From an uncultured Chthoniobacterales bacterium (GTDB lineage Bacteria; Verrucomicrobiota; Verrucomicrobiia; Chthoniobacterales; CALDSX01): a DNA stretch of 33,801 nucleotides. Where the stretch lies: contig CALDSX010000001.1 of the NCBI GenBank assembly GCA_937924445.1, forward strand, positions 1 through 33,801, in the 5' to 3' direction. The first letter of the stretch is position 1, and every line of letters begins with the position of its first letter. Both the position numbers and the translations under genes were made by a program. Below, piece after piece: positions 8,224 through 16,580 of this stretch. The notes beneath the pieces are model-generated. The model did no database searches. It saw only the letters and a list, made by a program, of their open reading frames with translations, and was not told the origin of the DNA.

Positions 8224-8952
8224 AGGTCCTATGGTTATACACTATCTTAACATTTTCAAGCAAGAGTCCGATCACTTTCTTATGTTCTTATCTCCGACAA
8301 ATGACTTAAGAGATATCGACAACGTTTCGACAACGCTAAACGTTTCGACACTGTGAAAGGAGATCCTTGCAGTAACAATTGCTATTTTTAACGCACTTTC
8401 ACTATTACTAAAAACTGCAGGCATATTTTTCAGCACACTTTTTCCACTTGTGGAGGTTTGTTATATATGTTTCCAACGCCTACATATAGTTTAGCTCTGG
8501 AGACACTCAAGCTGTGCGCTCGTCGCGTGCCTTCGTTCATTCTTATTAACATATCCCAAGCGACCCAAGCGTCTATTTTTTGATATAGTAACGGCACTTG
8601 AATCAACTCCTCTCTCCGCCTTTGCTAGTATCACTTCGGAGAGTTATGGGACTGGTCCCCGTTTTTTAACTCCCATTTCTCAGGCACGTTCGCCCCCACC
8701 AGGCGACATATTCGGTTGCTAACATGAAACCTGAAGCATCGGGTGACCTTTTTAGAAACCGGTCGCAACTCGAGATAAAGATGAAGTTAATGACGATGAA
8801 TTTTAGGAAGCAGGACGGCAAAGCCGAGATATCGATCTGCCGTGGAGGGCGTTGTTTAACACCTGATTAGGTGAGAAATATGGGCTTTTCGATAAGCATA
8901 CTAACACGGTTGCTTCGAGGGCTTCTTTTTTTGCAAATCGGTTATTCCACGG
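8224..8952. other. Intergenic region with short direct repeats and one hairpin
   Basis: About 730 bases without a convincing gene. AACGTTTCGACA occurs at 8321-8332 and again at 8339-8350, 18 bases apart and about 100 bases upstream of the minus-strand membrane-protein gene. Near 8615-8645 CTCTCCG and CGGAGAG can pair around a 19-base loop. A 48-codon frame starting at 8724 (MKPEASGDLFRNRSQ) shows no recognisable family. The right part may be an eroded 5' end of the pseudogene that follows. Confidence 0.35.
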
Positions 8953-10535
8953 GTGAACCAGCAAAGATTCTCTGATGATCTGAAAGTGGAGAAGAAGGCT
9001 ATCTCTTTATGTGGACGAAAAATCGTGCCATGGCGAAAGGGGGGGAAGCCTTGGGAAAGGCTCTTGTGGGAAACGACGGTGCAGGCTCATGGACGAGAGA
9101 AAGTGACTGCGAGAGCTGGCGATCTGGTGGAGGAGATTAAATTTTCAGAAAAACCGCTTTGGCAGGAAACATGGCTAGCAACTTCGTTGGAGTCGCTTAA
9201 ACGGTCTGCCAAGCTTACAAAACATTTTCGTGGCTGGCTCGATTTCGGTTCTCACTGACAGGAGGCAAATTCTCACGCTTGTCGTATGCTTGGATATTAG
9301 ATGTGGTGGAGTTTCGGGGTCGAGAACTTTTGCCAGAAGAGCTTGATTCGTTGTGGAAGCAAGTTCGGCAAGGACTGGATCTACTCGGCTGGTATAACGA
9401 TCTTGCAGAAAAACTTCCCGGTGGGAAGGGGGCTCTGATCCATGAATATCCTGAATTTCAAAATGCGATTGTTTTATCTGATGTGAGCCGTCGCGGCTTT
9501 TGCCCGTGCGGTGCGATTCCCTCCTGTTAAAGAGGAGCGTTGCCAGTGGCGGGAGGGGGCCCGGTCAGTCTGTGAATGGCTAGAGAGCGTGTCACCGCCA
9601 AGTGGTATAAACCTTTGTTGCCCGCACTTGGAGTGCATGAAGATACTCAAACGCCGGCAGCGGCAATGACTCGCGAACTTTTGATGGAACTCTGGGCGAT
9701 GATCGAGCTGGCCCATCTCGACTTCTGTGCACGCTCTGAGCGGTTTCGGTAAATTCTCAATGAAGTTTCCGGGTGGCAGTTGAACGATTTACCCCAAGGC
9801 ATTCAACTGCACGGTCAATTCGCAACCTTTCCAGACTGGGACCGTCCTGAAATGGCTTGGACGCATTTTGGAAATATGGAGCATCTCGGAGATATGGGAG
9901 CAACCTATCCTCATCGGCTTTTGCCGTCGATTAAGTTTTCTGAGTGGTGGCCTGAGGACCCACTGGCTAAAAGAGCACGCCAAATGGTGCGATCGTTTGC
10001 TTACGGATATTTCTTATCGGCTTGCGAGGCCAATCCTTCTGGTCTCTTACCCCTTGGCGGCTCCCCTAACGAAGCACTGGTTCGCCGGGCTCTGGCGCGG
10101 GATGAACTCGACTTACGGTCTTGCAGCAGCACTCGCTTTTGAATTTGGACGTTTTTTTGGTGCCACCGGCTTTTTGGGTCTTGCCACTGGCAATCTTCAG
10201 TGGCTAGCAGGTTTGAATGCCGACCGTGTTCCTGGAATTGAACTAGGCTGTAAAATGTCGGCGTCGATGACCGAAGCGACCTTGCTTTGCCGTTTAGCAT
10301 GATTTACGAGATAGGAGATCAGAATTTTGGCCCCTGGAAAACAATTCGAGGTTCTGTGGCCAATGGTTTTTACCGGGAAATCGTATGATTTTGACGTTTT
10401 CGCTCGAGAAAAATTTGATGCGCCCAGCTCTTTTGCTGATGAAGAATCGATCGCTTGCAATGGCGGCTGGCTTTCGGGAATTTCACGAATCCGGAAATTT
10501 TAAAATATGGCTTATTCATCGAATTAAAAATCAGA
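8953..10535 (+). pseudogene. Decayed large protein gene, several frameshifts and stops
   Basis: Reading across frames gives a continuous, well-formed protein. VNQQRFSDDLKVE to FRGWLDFG is in the first frame (8953-9258). It is followed by YAWILDVVEFRGRELLPEEL and GGKGALIHEYPEFQNAIVLSD (9279-9500), a frame change, then TQTPAAAMTRELLMELWAMI to RSERFR, a TAA at 9750-9752, then DLPQGIQLHGQFATFP, RPEMAWTHFGNMEHLGD and IKFSEWWPEDPLAKRAR. Another frame change near 10060-10110 leads to STYGLAAALAFEFGRFFG and ATGNLQWLAGLN. More changes follow, with SMIYEIGDQNFGPWKTIRG and SFADEESIACNGGWLSGI. I count at least five disruptions. The helical, Trp- and Asp-rich pattern, with an N-terminal beta-rich part, resembles carbohydrate-active (alpha/alpha)6 enzymes. 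That is a guess, and I do not recognise the family. Confidence 0.6.
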
Positions 10536-10733
10536 AATATGGTGCGGAAGATTCTATTTGTAGCTGCTCGATTCATAGTGATTTGAACGTTGAAATCGTT
10601 GAGGTTGTTCTGAATCTCGTGAGAGAAGGTGCAAGAGTCCTCTGTCAGGCTGGGCACAGGCGTTGCACCAAAGCAAAATGCAAAGTTTTGTTTTATTAAG
10701 TGGTCGCTAATCTAGATCGTGGGTGCAACGAGA

Positions 10734-12233
10734 CTAAGGCCATCCCCGCCTCAGGCTTTCAAAGGAAGCGCCAAGGTGGTTTAGAAGATCCGTGGCCATG
10801 AAGGATTCATCGAGGCGCTCATTTTTCATAGCGAGTTCGGCGGCCCGTCCGAGAAGCCAGGAGCCAACTTGCCCGGCATCAAACGCATCGAGCCCGCGGG
10901 CGAGGAGTGCCGCGCAGAGTCCGGAGAGGACATCTCCAATACCCGCTGTCGCCATGCCGGGTTGCCCGGTTGTGTTGTAGGAAATACCTCGGCTTTGCGC
11001 AGCTACTATCGTGCGGGAGCCTTTGAGAAGAAGCGCCGCCGCGGGATTGAGCTCTGCAAACCGCCGGGCGGCATCAGTTCTGTCCATTCCCTCTGCTTCG
11101 GGGAAGAGTCTGGCGAATTCGCCAGGATGGGGTGTCAAAAGGCGAGCTGGCCTGTCGGGAGAATTAAAAACAACTCTTTTGCTCTGCTGCGCAAGAGCGT
11201 TCAGTCCGTCGGCATCTATGACGCCTGGTAGCGGCGCGTTGAGAATCGTTCCGAGAGCCTCTTCTGCGGAATTCATGCCCAATCCTGGACCAAATGCGAA
11301 GGCGTGAAAATGGCCTGGTTTGGTGAGCCGCAGGAGGCCCTCTCGAAACGGCAAGACCATCAGCTCGGGCGGCGACGCAGACCTGAGAAGATCACACACC
11401 ACATCGGGAACGACGAGGGTGACAAGTCCAGCTCCACCGCGAAGAGCTCCCAATCCGGCAAGTATGGCGGCGCCCGTCATGCCGGGAGAGCCAGCAATAA
11501 TGGCCACGCGTCCAGCTTCTGCTTTGTGCAGATCAAATTCCCGCCTTGGCAAGAGCGCACGCAGAGAGGCAGCAGTTGCTACGACGGAGTTTCCGATCAG
11601 GCGAGGAAGAAGATAATCCGTAAGTGCGGGTAATGGTGCATGAACGAGTCTCCCCACAAAATTTGTTGCGTGATCCAAAAGCAACTCCATCTTGACGGCC
11701 CCAAGCGCGACCGTCCAATCGGCTAAAACCAAATCATCTGCCGGGCTTTTCTGAGCTCCTAATCCGGAGGGTAGATCCACGGCGAGGACTCGGCAGCCCT
11801 CGTTCTTTCGGAGACGGTTAATTTGCCTGATGGCCATGGGCAGAGGGGGGCGTGGAGTTCCCGATGTGCCGGTGCCCAGTAGCCCATCCACGACAAGGCG
11901 CGGGGCGTCTCCGGGCAATGCCGTCGCAGAACCAGGCACAGCGTTCAGTCGTTCGAATTGGCGGCGGGCTAAAGGGGTGAGTTGCTCCAGAGGAAAGGGC
12001 ATTATGGTCGCAACCACCCATCCATGCTGTTTGAGAATAGCTCCAACAGCCAAAGCATCCCCGCCGTTGTTGCCTTTTCCCGCAAAGATTTGTGCTATGC
12101 CAGGACCCGAAAACTCGCTGAGAATAAATCGGGCGATTGTGGCCGCCGCATCCTCCATCAGATTCTCAGCCGAAACACCATTGCGGATGGCCTCTCTCTC
12201 CGCTTCTCGCATCGCTGCCGACGTTATAACCAT
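10734..12233 (-). CDS. nnr: Bifunctional NAD(P)H-hydrate epimerase / ADP-dependent dehydratase
   Basis: This enzyme repairs hydrated NAD(P)H. The N-terminal YjeF_N domain (about 1-215) epimerises R- to S-NAD(P)HX. The C-terminal carbohydrate-kinase-like domain dehydrates S-NADHX with ADP. Visible motifs are ENLMEDAA, FAGKGNNGGDALAVG and VDLPSGL for the epimerase. The dehydratase shows GPGLGM, GVIDADGLNAL, LLTPHPGEFARLFP, LLLKGSRTIVA and GMATAGIGDVLSGL. Length from the chosen start is about 500 residues, normal for the fusion. I prefer the ATG at 12233 (MVITSAAMREAE) because family homology begins there. The frame is open 40 codons further upstream without resemblance. It is divergent from the RfaE2-like gene. 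Confidence 0.92.
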   Translation of the reverse strand: MVITSAAMREAEREAIRNGVSAENLMEDAAATIARFILSEFSGPGIAQIFAGKGNNGGDALAVGAILKQHGWVVATIMPFPLEQLTPLARRQFERLNAVPGSATALPGDAPRLVVDGLLGTGTSGTPRPPLPMAIRQINRLRKNEGCRVLAVDLPSGLGAQKSPADDLVLADWTVALGAVKMELLLDHATNFVGRLVHAPLPALTDYLLPRLIGNSVVATAASLRALLPRREFDLHKAEAGRVAIIAGSPGMTGAAILAGLGALRGGAGLVTLVVPDVVCDLLRSASPPELMVLPFREGLLRLTKPGHFHAFAFGPGLGMNSAEEALGTILNAPLPGVIDADGLNALAQQSKRVVFNSPDRPARLLTPHPGEFARLFPEAEGMDRTDAARRFAELNPAAALLLKGSRTIVAAQSRGISYNTTGQPGMATAGIGDVLSGLCAALLARGLDAFDAGQVGSWLLGRAAELAMKNERLDESFMATDLLNHLGASFESLRRGWP

Positions 12234-12377
12234 CAAAACTAGATACATCCTTCTCGGGGCGGAGTCCAGGGAAGGATGTATTTCAAACGCAACAGTCGAA
12301 AAAACCGACTTGCGAATTTGATTTATGTCAGTCAACTCAGGTAGAAACGTCAATGAGCAAAAGTTTTTTCAGAAAGT

Positions 12378-12872
12378 GTGACCGTGATCCGTAAAGTAAT
12401 CGAAAAAGAGAAATTACGTCTTTTGAGAGATTGCCTTGACGCAGAGGGGCATCGGCTGGTGTTCACAAACGGCTGCTTCGATATTCTGCACGAGGGACAC
12501 CTGCTCTATCTCGAACAGGCGTCAAAATTGGGGGATTTTCTCGCGGTTGCCTTGAACAGTGATCAGTCGGTCCGTGCGCTCAAAGGGTCTTCGCGGCCAA
12601 TTCGCGATGAGCAGACGCGGCTTGCGCAGGTGGCTGAACTCCCTTTCGTTGATGCGGTATTGCTTTTTTCCGAAACTCAAGTGACCGAGTTACTTCGCGA
12701 GATCCGACCGCATCTTTATGTGAAAGGCGGCGATTACAGAATAGAGACTATTGACCAGGGCTTGCGCCAAGCTCTTGAGGAATTGGGCGTTGAGGTTCGT
12801 TTTCTGGGTTATGTGGAAGGAGTTTCTACAACGCTTCTCCTCAAGAAAGGTCTCGTTAATTCTCAATCATGA
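12378..12872 (+). CDS. rfaE2: RfaE2/HldE-C-type nucleotidyltransferase
   Basis: The 164-residue cytidylyltransferase-fold protein contains FTNGCFDILHEGHLLYLEQA with the HxGH nucleotide-binding signature. It also has VALNSDQSVRALKG, the R-P-I-R/D-E-x-x-R segment and PHLYVKGGDY. These are the marks of D-glycero-beta-D-manno-heptose 1-phosphate adenylyltransferase, which makes ADP-heptose for lipopolysaccharide core. In this organism it is a stand-alone domain, not fused to the kinase. The start is GTG at 12378, with no clear Shine-Dalgarno sequence. It is transcribed divergently from nnr, with about 145 bases between them. A related glycerol-3-phosphate or other cytidylyltransferase role cannot be excluded. 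Confidence 0.85.
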   Translation: MTVIRKVIEKEKLRLLRDCLDAEGHRLVFTNGCFDILHEGHLLYLEQASKLGDFLAVALNSDQSVRALKGSSRPIRDEQTRLAQVAELPFVDAVLLFSETQVTELLREIRPHLYVKGGDYRIETIDQGLRQALEELGVEVRFLGYVEGVSTTLLLKKGLVNSQS

Positions 12873-12906
12873 GCAAAGAGGCTGGGGATAAGTCTGACGC
12901 GGACTG

Positions 12907-13518
12907 TCAGATACCTGAGACGAAATAAGCAAAACGCCACCCGGCGGGAGTTTTGCGCAACCCGGCTCGGTATCCGGCGTATGGCTGAGTCGGGTCAGCG
13001 AATTGGGGAGGGGCCACCATGTACCCTTTGAAGCTTTTGAATTCGCTGCGAACAATTTTATCGAGTTCTCCCCAAAGATTGTTGTTATCCCAGAATTCAA
13101 AGACGCCCGCTCCCTCCATAACGGGTGTGAGATTATAGCCAAAATCCGGCGTCATCATTGCGGCCAGAGCCACCACGTCACGCGCTTTGACAGCCTTGCG
13201 AAGCATTTTGACAAATTGCTGTAGATCCTGGGACGAGTCGACATTCTCATTGAATGAGTTGCCGGGGTTCTCGGTAACCCGCGTTTGAGCGTTACGAGAC
13301 TGATGCGTGTCATCTTGAGTCGCGGCGGAGTCTGCAGTGTATCGCACACGTTCATTTCGGCCCCATTTCTCGACTCGTGCTGCGGCGTCGCGTTCAGAGC
13401 GCTCCCTCAGTTTTACGATTGATTGACTGCATGAGGACAAAAGAAAACCGGCGAGAGATGCGGTGAGAGTGAGTAGCCGGGCGGTTGTATAAAAACCGGC
13501 GCGGGGACTGTTATTCAT
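12907..13518 (-). CDS. Predicted lipoprotein, unknown function
   Basis: The product has 203 residues. A lipoprotein signal peptide is visible: TARLLTLTASLAGFLLSSC, with the lipobox LSSC at about residue 30. A hydrophilic, charged linker (about 35-95) follows, then a compact domain (about 95-203) with LQQFVKMLRKAVKARDVVALAAMMTPDFGY, FWDNNNLWGELDKIV and TPAGWRFAYFVSGI. The layout of the C-terminal half, a helix then a beta-rich end with GWRFAYF, recalls SnoaL/NTF2-like folds, but I cannot assign it. The gene converges with the RfaE2-like gene. A 6-bp stem (TCTGAC/GTCAGA) spans its last codons. Confidence 0.7.
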   Translation of the reverse strand: MNNSPRAGFYTTARLLTLTASLAGFLLSSCSQSIVKLRERSERDAAARVEKWGRNERVRYTADSAATQDDTHQSRNAQTRVTENPGNSFNENVDSSQDLQQFVKMLRKAVKARDVVALAAMMTPDFGYNLTPVMEGAGVFEFWDNNNLWGELDKIVRSEFKSFKGYMVAPPQFADPTQPYAGYRAGLRKTPAGWRFAYFVSGI

Positions 13519-13791
13519 AGGGGAGCACTATATCATGAAGCTTTTTTCGTGCGAGAAAGAAGTGATAATCTTACTCAGTCCCCTCGCCTCCTCCAACGCC
13601 AGATCGATGACGCTCAGGCTTCGCAGATTGGACAAGGAAGAAGGGTGGTGGAGGGCAGAGGCGCTGTGCCGCCGATTTGAAAAATTTTCCCTTGCGCCAT
13701 TCTTGTGAAACGTGGATTATGACGGTCAAATAGGGTTCAATTAGGAATTTTAAATTGGTTGTTTCTTTCATCTCTCTACAGGTCTACTCCT

Positions 13792-14202
13792 ATGCTCTTG
13801 CACAGTTCCGAAAGCGTCCAGCTGCTGGGGGCACTCCCTCAAGGGGCGCCGTTTGTCGAGGCATTCGTTTTCCAATCTGTCGGTCTGTTGGTCGTATTGC
13901 TATCGCTTTCCTCTTTATGGCTCTTATGTGAGACGACCTCGCGCCTTTTGATACGGATCGGAGCGCCACGGCAAATCTCTCAGAATTCAAACGAAGTAAG
14001 GGGTGGCGATACAAGAACAGAGGCTATTGCAACCGCTGATGAAATAACCGCCGTCATCGCTGCGGCAGTGGTTGCCACCAGCGGGCGTGGCTCGATTATT
14101 CGGGAGATTCAACCTGTAGCCCCGTCTTTGAGTAATCCGCAGCTTGCGGCGTGGACGCTTCAGGGGCGACTCCAGCATCACACATCTCATAGTCTGCGGT
14201 GA
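13792..14202 (+). CDS. Sodium-pumping decarboxylase gamma/delta-like subunit (OadG family)
   Basis: A small single-span membrane protein of about 136 residues. The N-terminal hydrophobic segment is AFVFQSVGLLVVLLSLSSLWLLC. After a hydrophilic linker comes TADEITAVIAAAVVATSGRGSIIREI, the helical segment typical of OadG/MmdD proteins. It ends WTLQGRLQHHTSHSLR, a C-terminus often seen in this family. The subunit assembles the biotin-dependent decarboxylase and anchors the carboxyltransferase to the membrane beta subunit. It is first in a three-gene operon, 37 bases before the beta subunit. I chose ATG at 13792; the frame also has a TTG at 13759. Confidence 0.8.
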   Translation: MLLHSSESVQLLGALPQGAPFVEAFVFQSVGLLVVLLSLSSLWLLCETTSRLLIRIGAPRQISQNSNEVRGGDTRTEAIATADEITAVIAAAVVATSGRGSIIREIQPVAPSLSNPQLAAWTLQGRLQHHTSHSLR

Positions 14203-14239
14203 GAAGGATGCTTTCCCGCGTTTATTAATTGACTTAAAA

Positions 14240-15592
14240 ATGGAAGTTCTGACGCACTTTTTCAGTCTCACCGGGTTTGGCCTTGTGAGCTGGCAAATGG
14301 TTTTGATGTGGGGCGTTGTCCTCGTATTGCTTTATCTTGCTGTCTTCAAGGGCTTTGAGCCTCTTCTGCTCGTGCCGATTGCTTTTGGTGCCTTGCTGGC
14401 GAATTTACCAACGAAAGGTGTTGTGAATGAACCTGCGGGGCCGATTTTAAGTCCGGCAGATGGTCGGGTTCTTGAGTGGAAAGTGTCTGTTGGTGATGAA
14501 GTGAGTGAAGGGCAGACGCTTGCGCTTCTCGAATATACTTCCTCTGAAGGTTCAACTCGCACGGAGCCTCTCGTAAGCCATGCTCATGGCGAGGTGGTCT
14601 CCATTCCGGTGTCACCGACAAACACCGTTCGTGAAGGAGAAATGCTGGTTTTGCTCTACAGCAAAGAGCCTGGAGGTTTGTATTACTACATCTCCCAAGG
14701 AATCGTGCTCGAGTTGTTTCCGCCTATTATCTTTCTTGGAGTTGGAGCGCTTACTGATTTCGGACCTTTGATAGCCAATCCGAGAGTTCTACTCCTTGGT
14801 GCCGCGGCGCAACTCGGTGTGCTTGTTACTTTTCTCTGTGCTTACCTGCTCAAATTCAGCCCAGGAGAGTCGGCCTCTATTGCGATCATTGGTGGTGCCG
14901 ACGGTCCAACGGCGATATTTCTCTCTTCAAAACTTGCGCCTGATTTGCTGCCAGCCATTGCTGTGGCAGCTTACAGTTACATGTCGCTGGTGCCTCTGAT
15001 CCAGCCACCAATCATGCGGGCGCTCACTTCGGCCGAGGAACGGCGCATTCGTATGCGCTCACTTCGAAAGGTGGGCCGACTCGAGAAACTCATTTTTGCG
15101 CTGATCGTCACAGTGTTCTGCATTATGCTCGTGCCGCCAGCCTCGGCTCTTATTGCGATGCTGATGCTTGGGAATTTTCTGCGGGAATGCGGTGTTGTGG
15201 ATCGTCTTGTGAAAGCTGCTCAGAATGAAATTATAAATATAACCACCATCTTCCTTGGCACGAGTGTGGGTATAACGATGACGGGAGAACGCTTTCTCCA
15301 ACCGCAAACGCTTGGAATTATTGGGCTGGGAGTGGTCGCTTTTGGTATCTCAACGGCGGGGGGTGTTCTTATGGCCAAGATCATGAATCTTTTTATAAAA
15401 GAAAAAATCAACCCTCTGATCGGTTCGGCAGGTGTTTCCGCGGTGCCAATGGCCGCACGCGTCTCTCACATTGAGGGGCAGAGAGCCGATCCATCCAACT
15501 ATCTTCTGATGCATGCGATGGGGCCAAATGTGGCCGGGGTTATTGGGACGGCGGTTGTCGCTGGTTTTTATATCTCAACACTTGGAAAGTAG
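14240..15592 (+). CDS. oadB: Sodium-translocating decarboxylase beta subunit with inserted lipoyl-like domain
   Basis: The 450-residue membrane protein decarboxylates carboxybiotin and pumps Na+. Typical OadB/MmdB/GcdB signatures are PIAFGALLANLP, GIVLELFPPIIFLGVGALTD, FGPLIANP, IIGGADGPTAIF, MLGNFLRECGVVDRL and GVSAVPMAARVSH. The oddity is residues about 65-142 (bases 14432-14665), inserted just before the GGLYYY segment. It reads SPADGRVLEWKVSVGDEVSEG, QTLALLEYTSSEG, SHAHGEVVSIPVSP and VREGEMLVLL. This is a barrel-sandwich (biotinyl/lipoyl-like) pattern with EYTSS in place of the modified MKM lysine. Typical beta subunits lack this and are shorter. The start at 14240 fits the family. It lies between the OadG-like gene and the biotin carrier. 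Confidence 0.9.
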   Translation: MEVLTHFFSLTGFGLVSWQMVLMWGVVLVLLYLAVFKGFEPLLLVPIAFGALLANLPTKGVVNEPAGPILSPADGRVLEWKVSVGDEVSEGQTLALLEYTSSEGSTRTEPLVSHAHGEVVSIPVSPTNTVREGEMLVLLYSKEPGGLYYYISQGIVLELFPPIIFLGVGALTDFGPLIANPRVLLLGAAAQLGVLVTFLCAYLLKFSPGESASIAIIGGADGPTAIFLSSKLAPDLLPAIAVAAYSYMSLVPLIQPPIMRALTSAEERRIRMRSLRKVGRLEKLIFALIVTVFCIMLVPPASALIAMLMLGNFLRECGVVDRLVKAAQNEIINITTIFLGTSVGITMTGERFLQPQTLGIIGLGVVAFGISTAGGVLMAKIMNLFIKEKINPLIGSAGVSAVPMAARVSHIEGQRADPSNYLLMHAMGPNVAGVIGTAVVAGFYISTLGK

Positions 15593-15637
15593 CGAGGCTA
15601 TTATCTGTTTGGTCTAACGAAACTAACTAAGAAATTC

Positions 15638-16024
15638 ATGATCAGCCATTTAAAGATCACAGTTGAAGGTAAAGTTTACAACGTGACCGTAGAACGTTTA
15701 GATACAGCCATGAGCCGTGGTGCCGGGTTGAGTGCGACTTCTACGCCAAGCGCTGTTCCTGCACCACCGCCTGCTGCTGCGGTGTCGCCTAACCCGGCAT
15801 TGAGTGATGCGCCAGGCGCTGTTGTTAGTCCGCTGGCCGGAAAAGTCGTGTCTGTTGATGCCAATGTTGGCCAGCATATTCATGCAGGTCAGCTTGTGGT
15901 GACGATTGAGGCGATGAAGATGAACACGCAAATCACCGCCCCCACTGCTGGAATGGTCAAGGAGGTACTTGTGGCGCCTGGCGACTCTGTTGAAGAGGGG
16001 CAAATTCTGCTCCGAGTTGGTTAG
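15638..16024 (+). CDS. Biotin carrier subunit of sodium-pumping decarboxylase
   Basis: The product has 128 residues. The N-terminal LKITVEGKVYNVTVE is followed by a Pro/Ala-rich flexible linker (about 28-62) and a biotinyl domain. That domain has SPLAGKVVSVDANVGQHI, VVTIEAMKMNTQI (Lys of EAMKM is the biotinylation site), TAPTAGMVKEVLVAPGD and EEGQILLRVG. The architecture equals MmdC/GcdC or the C-terminus of oxaloacetate decarboxylase alpha. It carries CO2 from the carboxyltransferase to the beta subunit. It lies 45 bases downstream of the beta subunit. The carboxyltransferase itself is not in the window, so the substrate (oxaloacetate, methylmalonyl-CoA or glutaconyl-CoA) is open. Confidence 0.9.
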   Translation: MISHLKITVEGKVYNVTVERLDTAMSRGAGLSATSTPSAVPAPPPAAAVSPNPALSDAPGAVVSPLAGKVVSVDANVGQHIHAGQLVVTIEAMKMNTQITAPTAGMVKEVLVAPGDSVEEGQILLRVG

Positions 16025-16067
16025 GTCAGGCAATAGGGAGCGCAGGGCAAGAGCAAGCGATCGTAAT

Positions 16068-16538
16068 TCAACTGACGCGAGAAGCCTCCGCACGTTGCTG
16101 GTCACTCCACATTTTGACTGCGGTCTTTATCCGCGAAAGGACGTAATACACCGTCTGACTACGCAACCGCACGAGCTCAGAGCCAATGATTTTGGGGACA
16201 AAATCGGCCGGCACTTCCAAGATCTCCGTGGGGCTGGCCCCATCGAAACCTTTGCAAAGAATAGCACTCAAGGCGCGGGTAAGAGTTTGCACCTTCGGCC
16301 CAAGAGAAATTCGGAGGATCACATGCCCCTTAGAATCCACGCGAAGATGAACACCCACAGCGTCGGTGCACTCCTCGTCTTTTCGGATGTCTTCGATATC
16401 AAAGACCTCCCCTGGACGTGGAGAGCATCTAGTTGCCAAATCTGCGTAGGCAATCAAATTTTCTCTTCGTCCGGCATCGTCGAGTTCGTGAAATAGCGAA
16501 ATTATTCCCAGGAGCTTTTTCGGGTAAGAACTCTGCAT
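16068..16538 (-). CDS. sufE: SufE-family sulfur acceptor
   Basis: The 156-residue protein shows the SufE fold: LGIISLFHELDDAGRRENLIAYAD near the N-terminus, then DEECTDAVGVHLRVD. The Cys of the latter aligns with the sulfur-accepting cysteine (EC-x-x-x-V). ALSAILCKGFDGASPTEILEVPADFV is the family hallmark. SufE proteins take persulfide from cysteine desulfurase for Fe-S assembly. The upstream neighbour on the same strand, 42 bases away, is a tandem rhodanese, so the pair may handle sulfane sulfur together. No suf operon is present in the window. Confidence 0.85.
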   Translation of the reverse strand: MQSSYPKKLLGIISLFHELDDAGRRENLIAYADLATRCSPRPGEVFDIEDIRKDEECTDAVGVHLRVDSKGHVILRISLGPKVQTLTRALSAILCKGFDGASPTEILEVPADFVPKIIGSELVRLRSQTVYYVLSRIKTAVKMWSDQQRAEASRVS

Positions 16539-16580
16539 GCCTTAAGAGCTACGGAAGAGGCTTTTTACTCATTTTGTGGT

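Noticed and set aside
13571-13771. 66-codon minus-strand ORF
   Set aside because: Low-complexity Pro/Gly runs, no ribosome-binding site, and lies in the probable upstream region of the decarboxylase operon.
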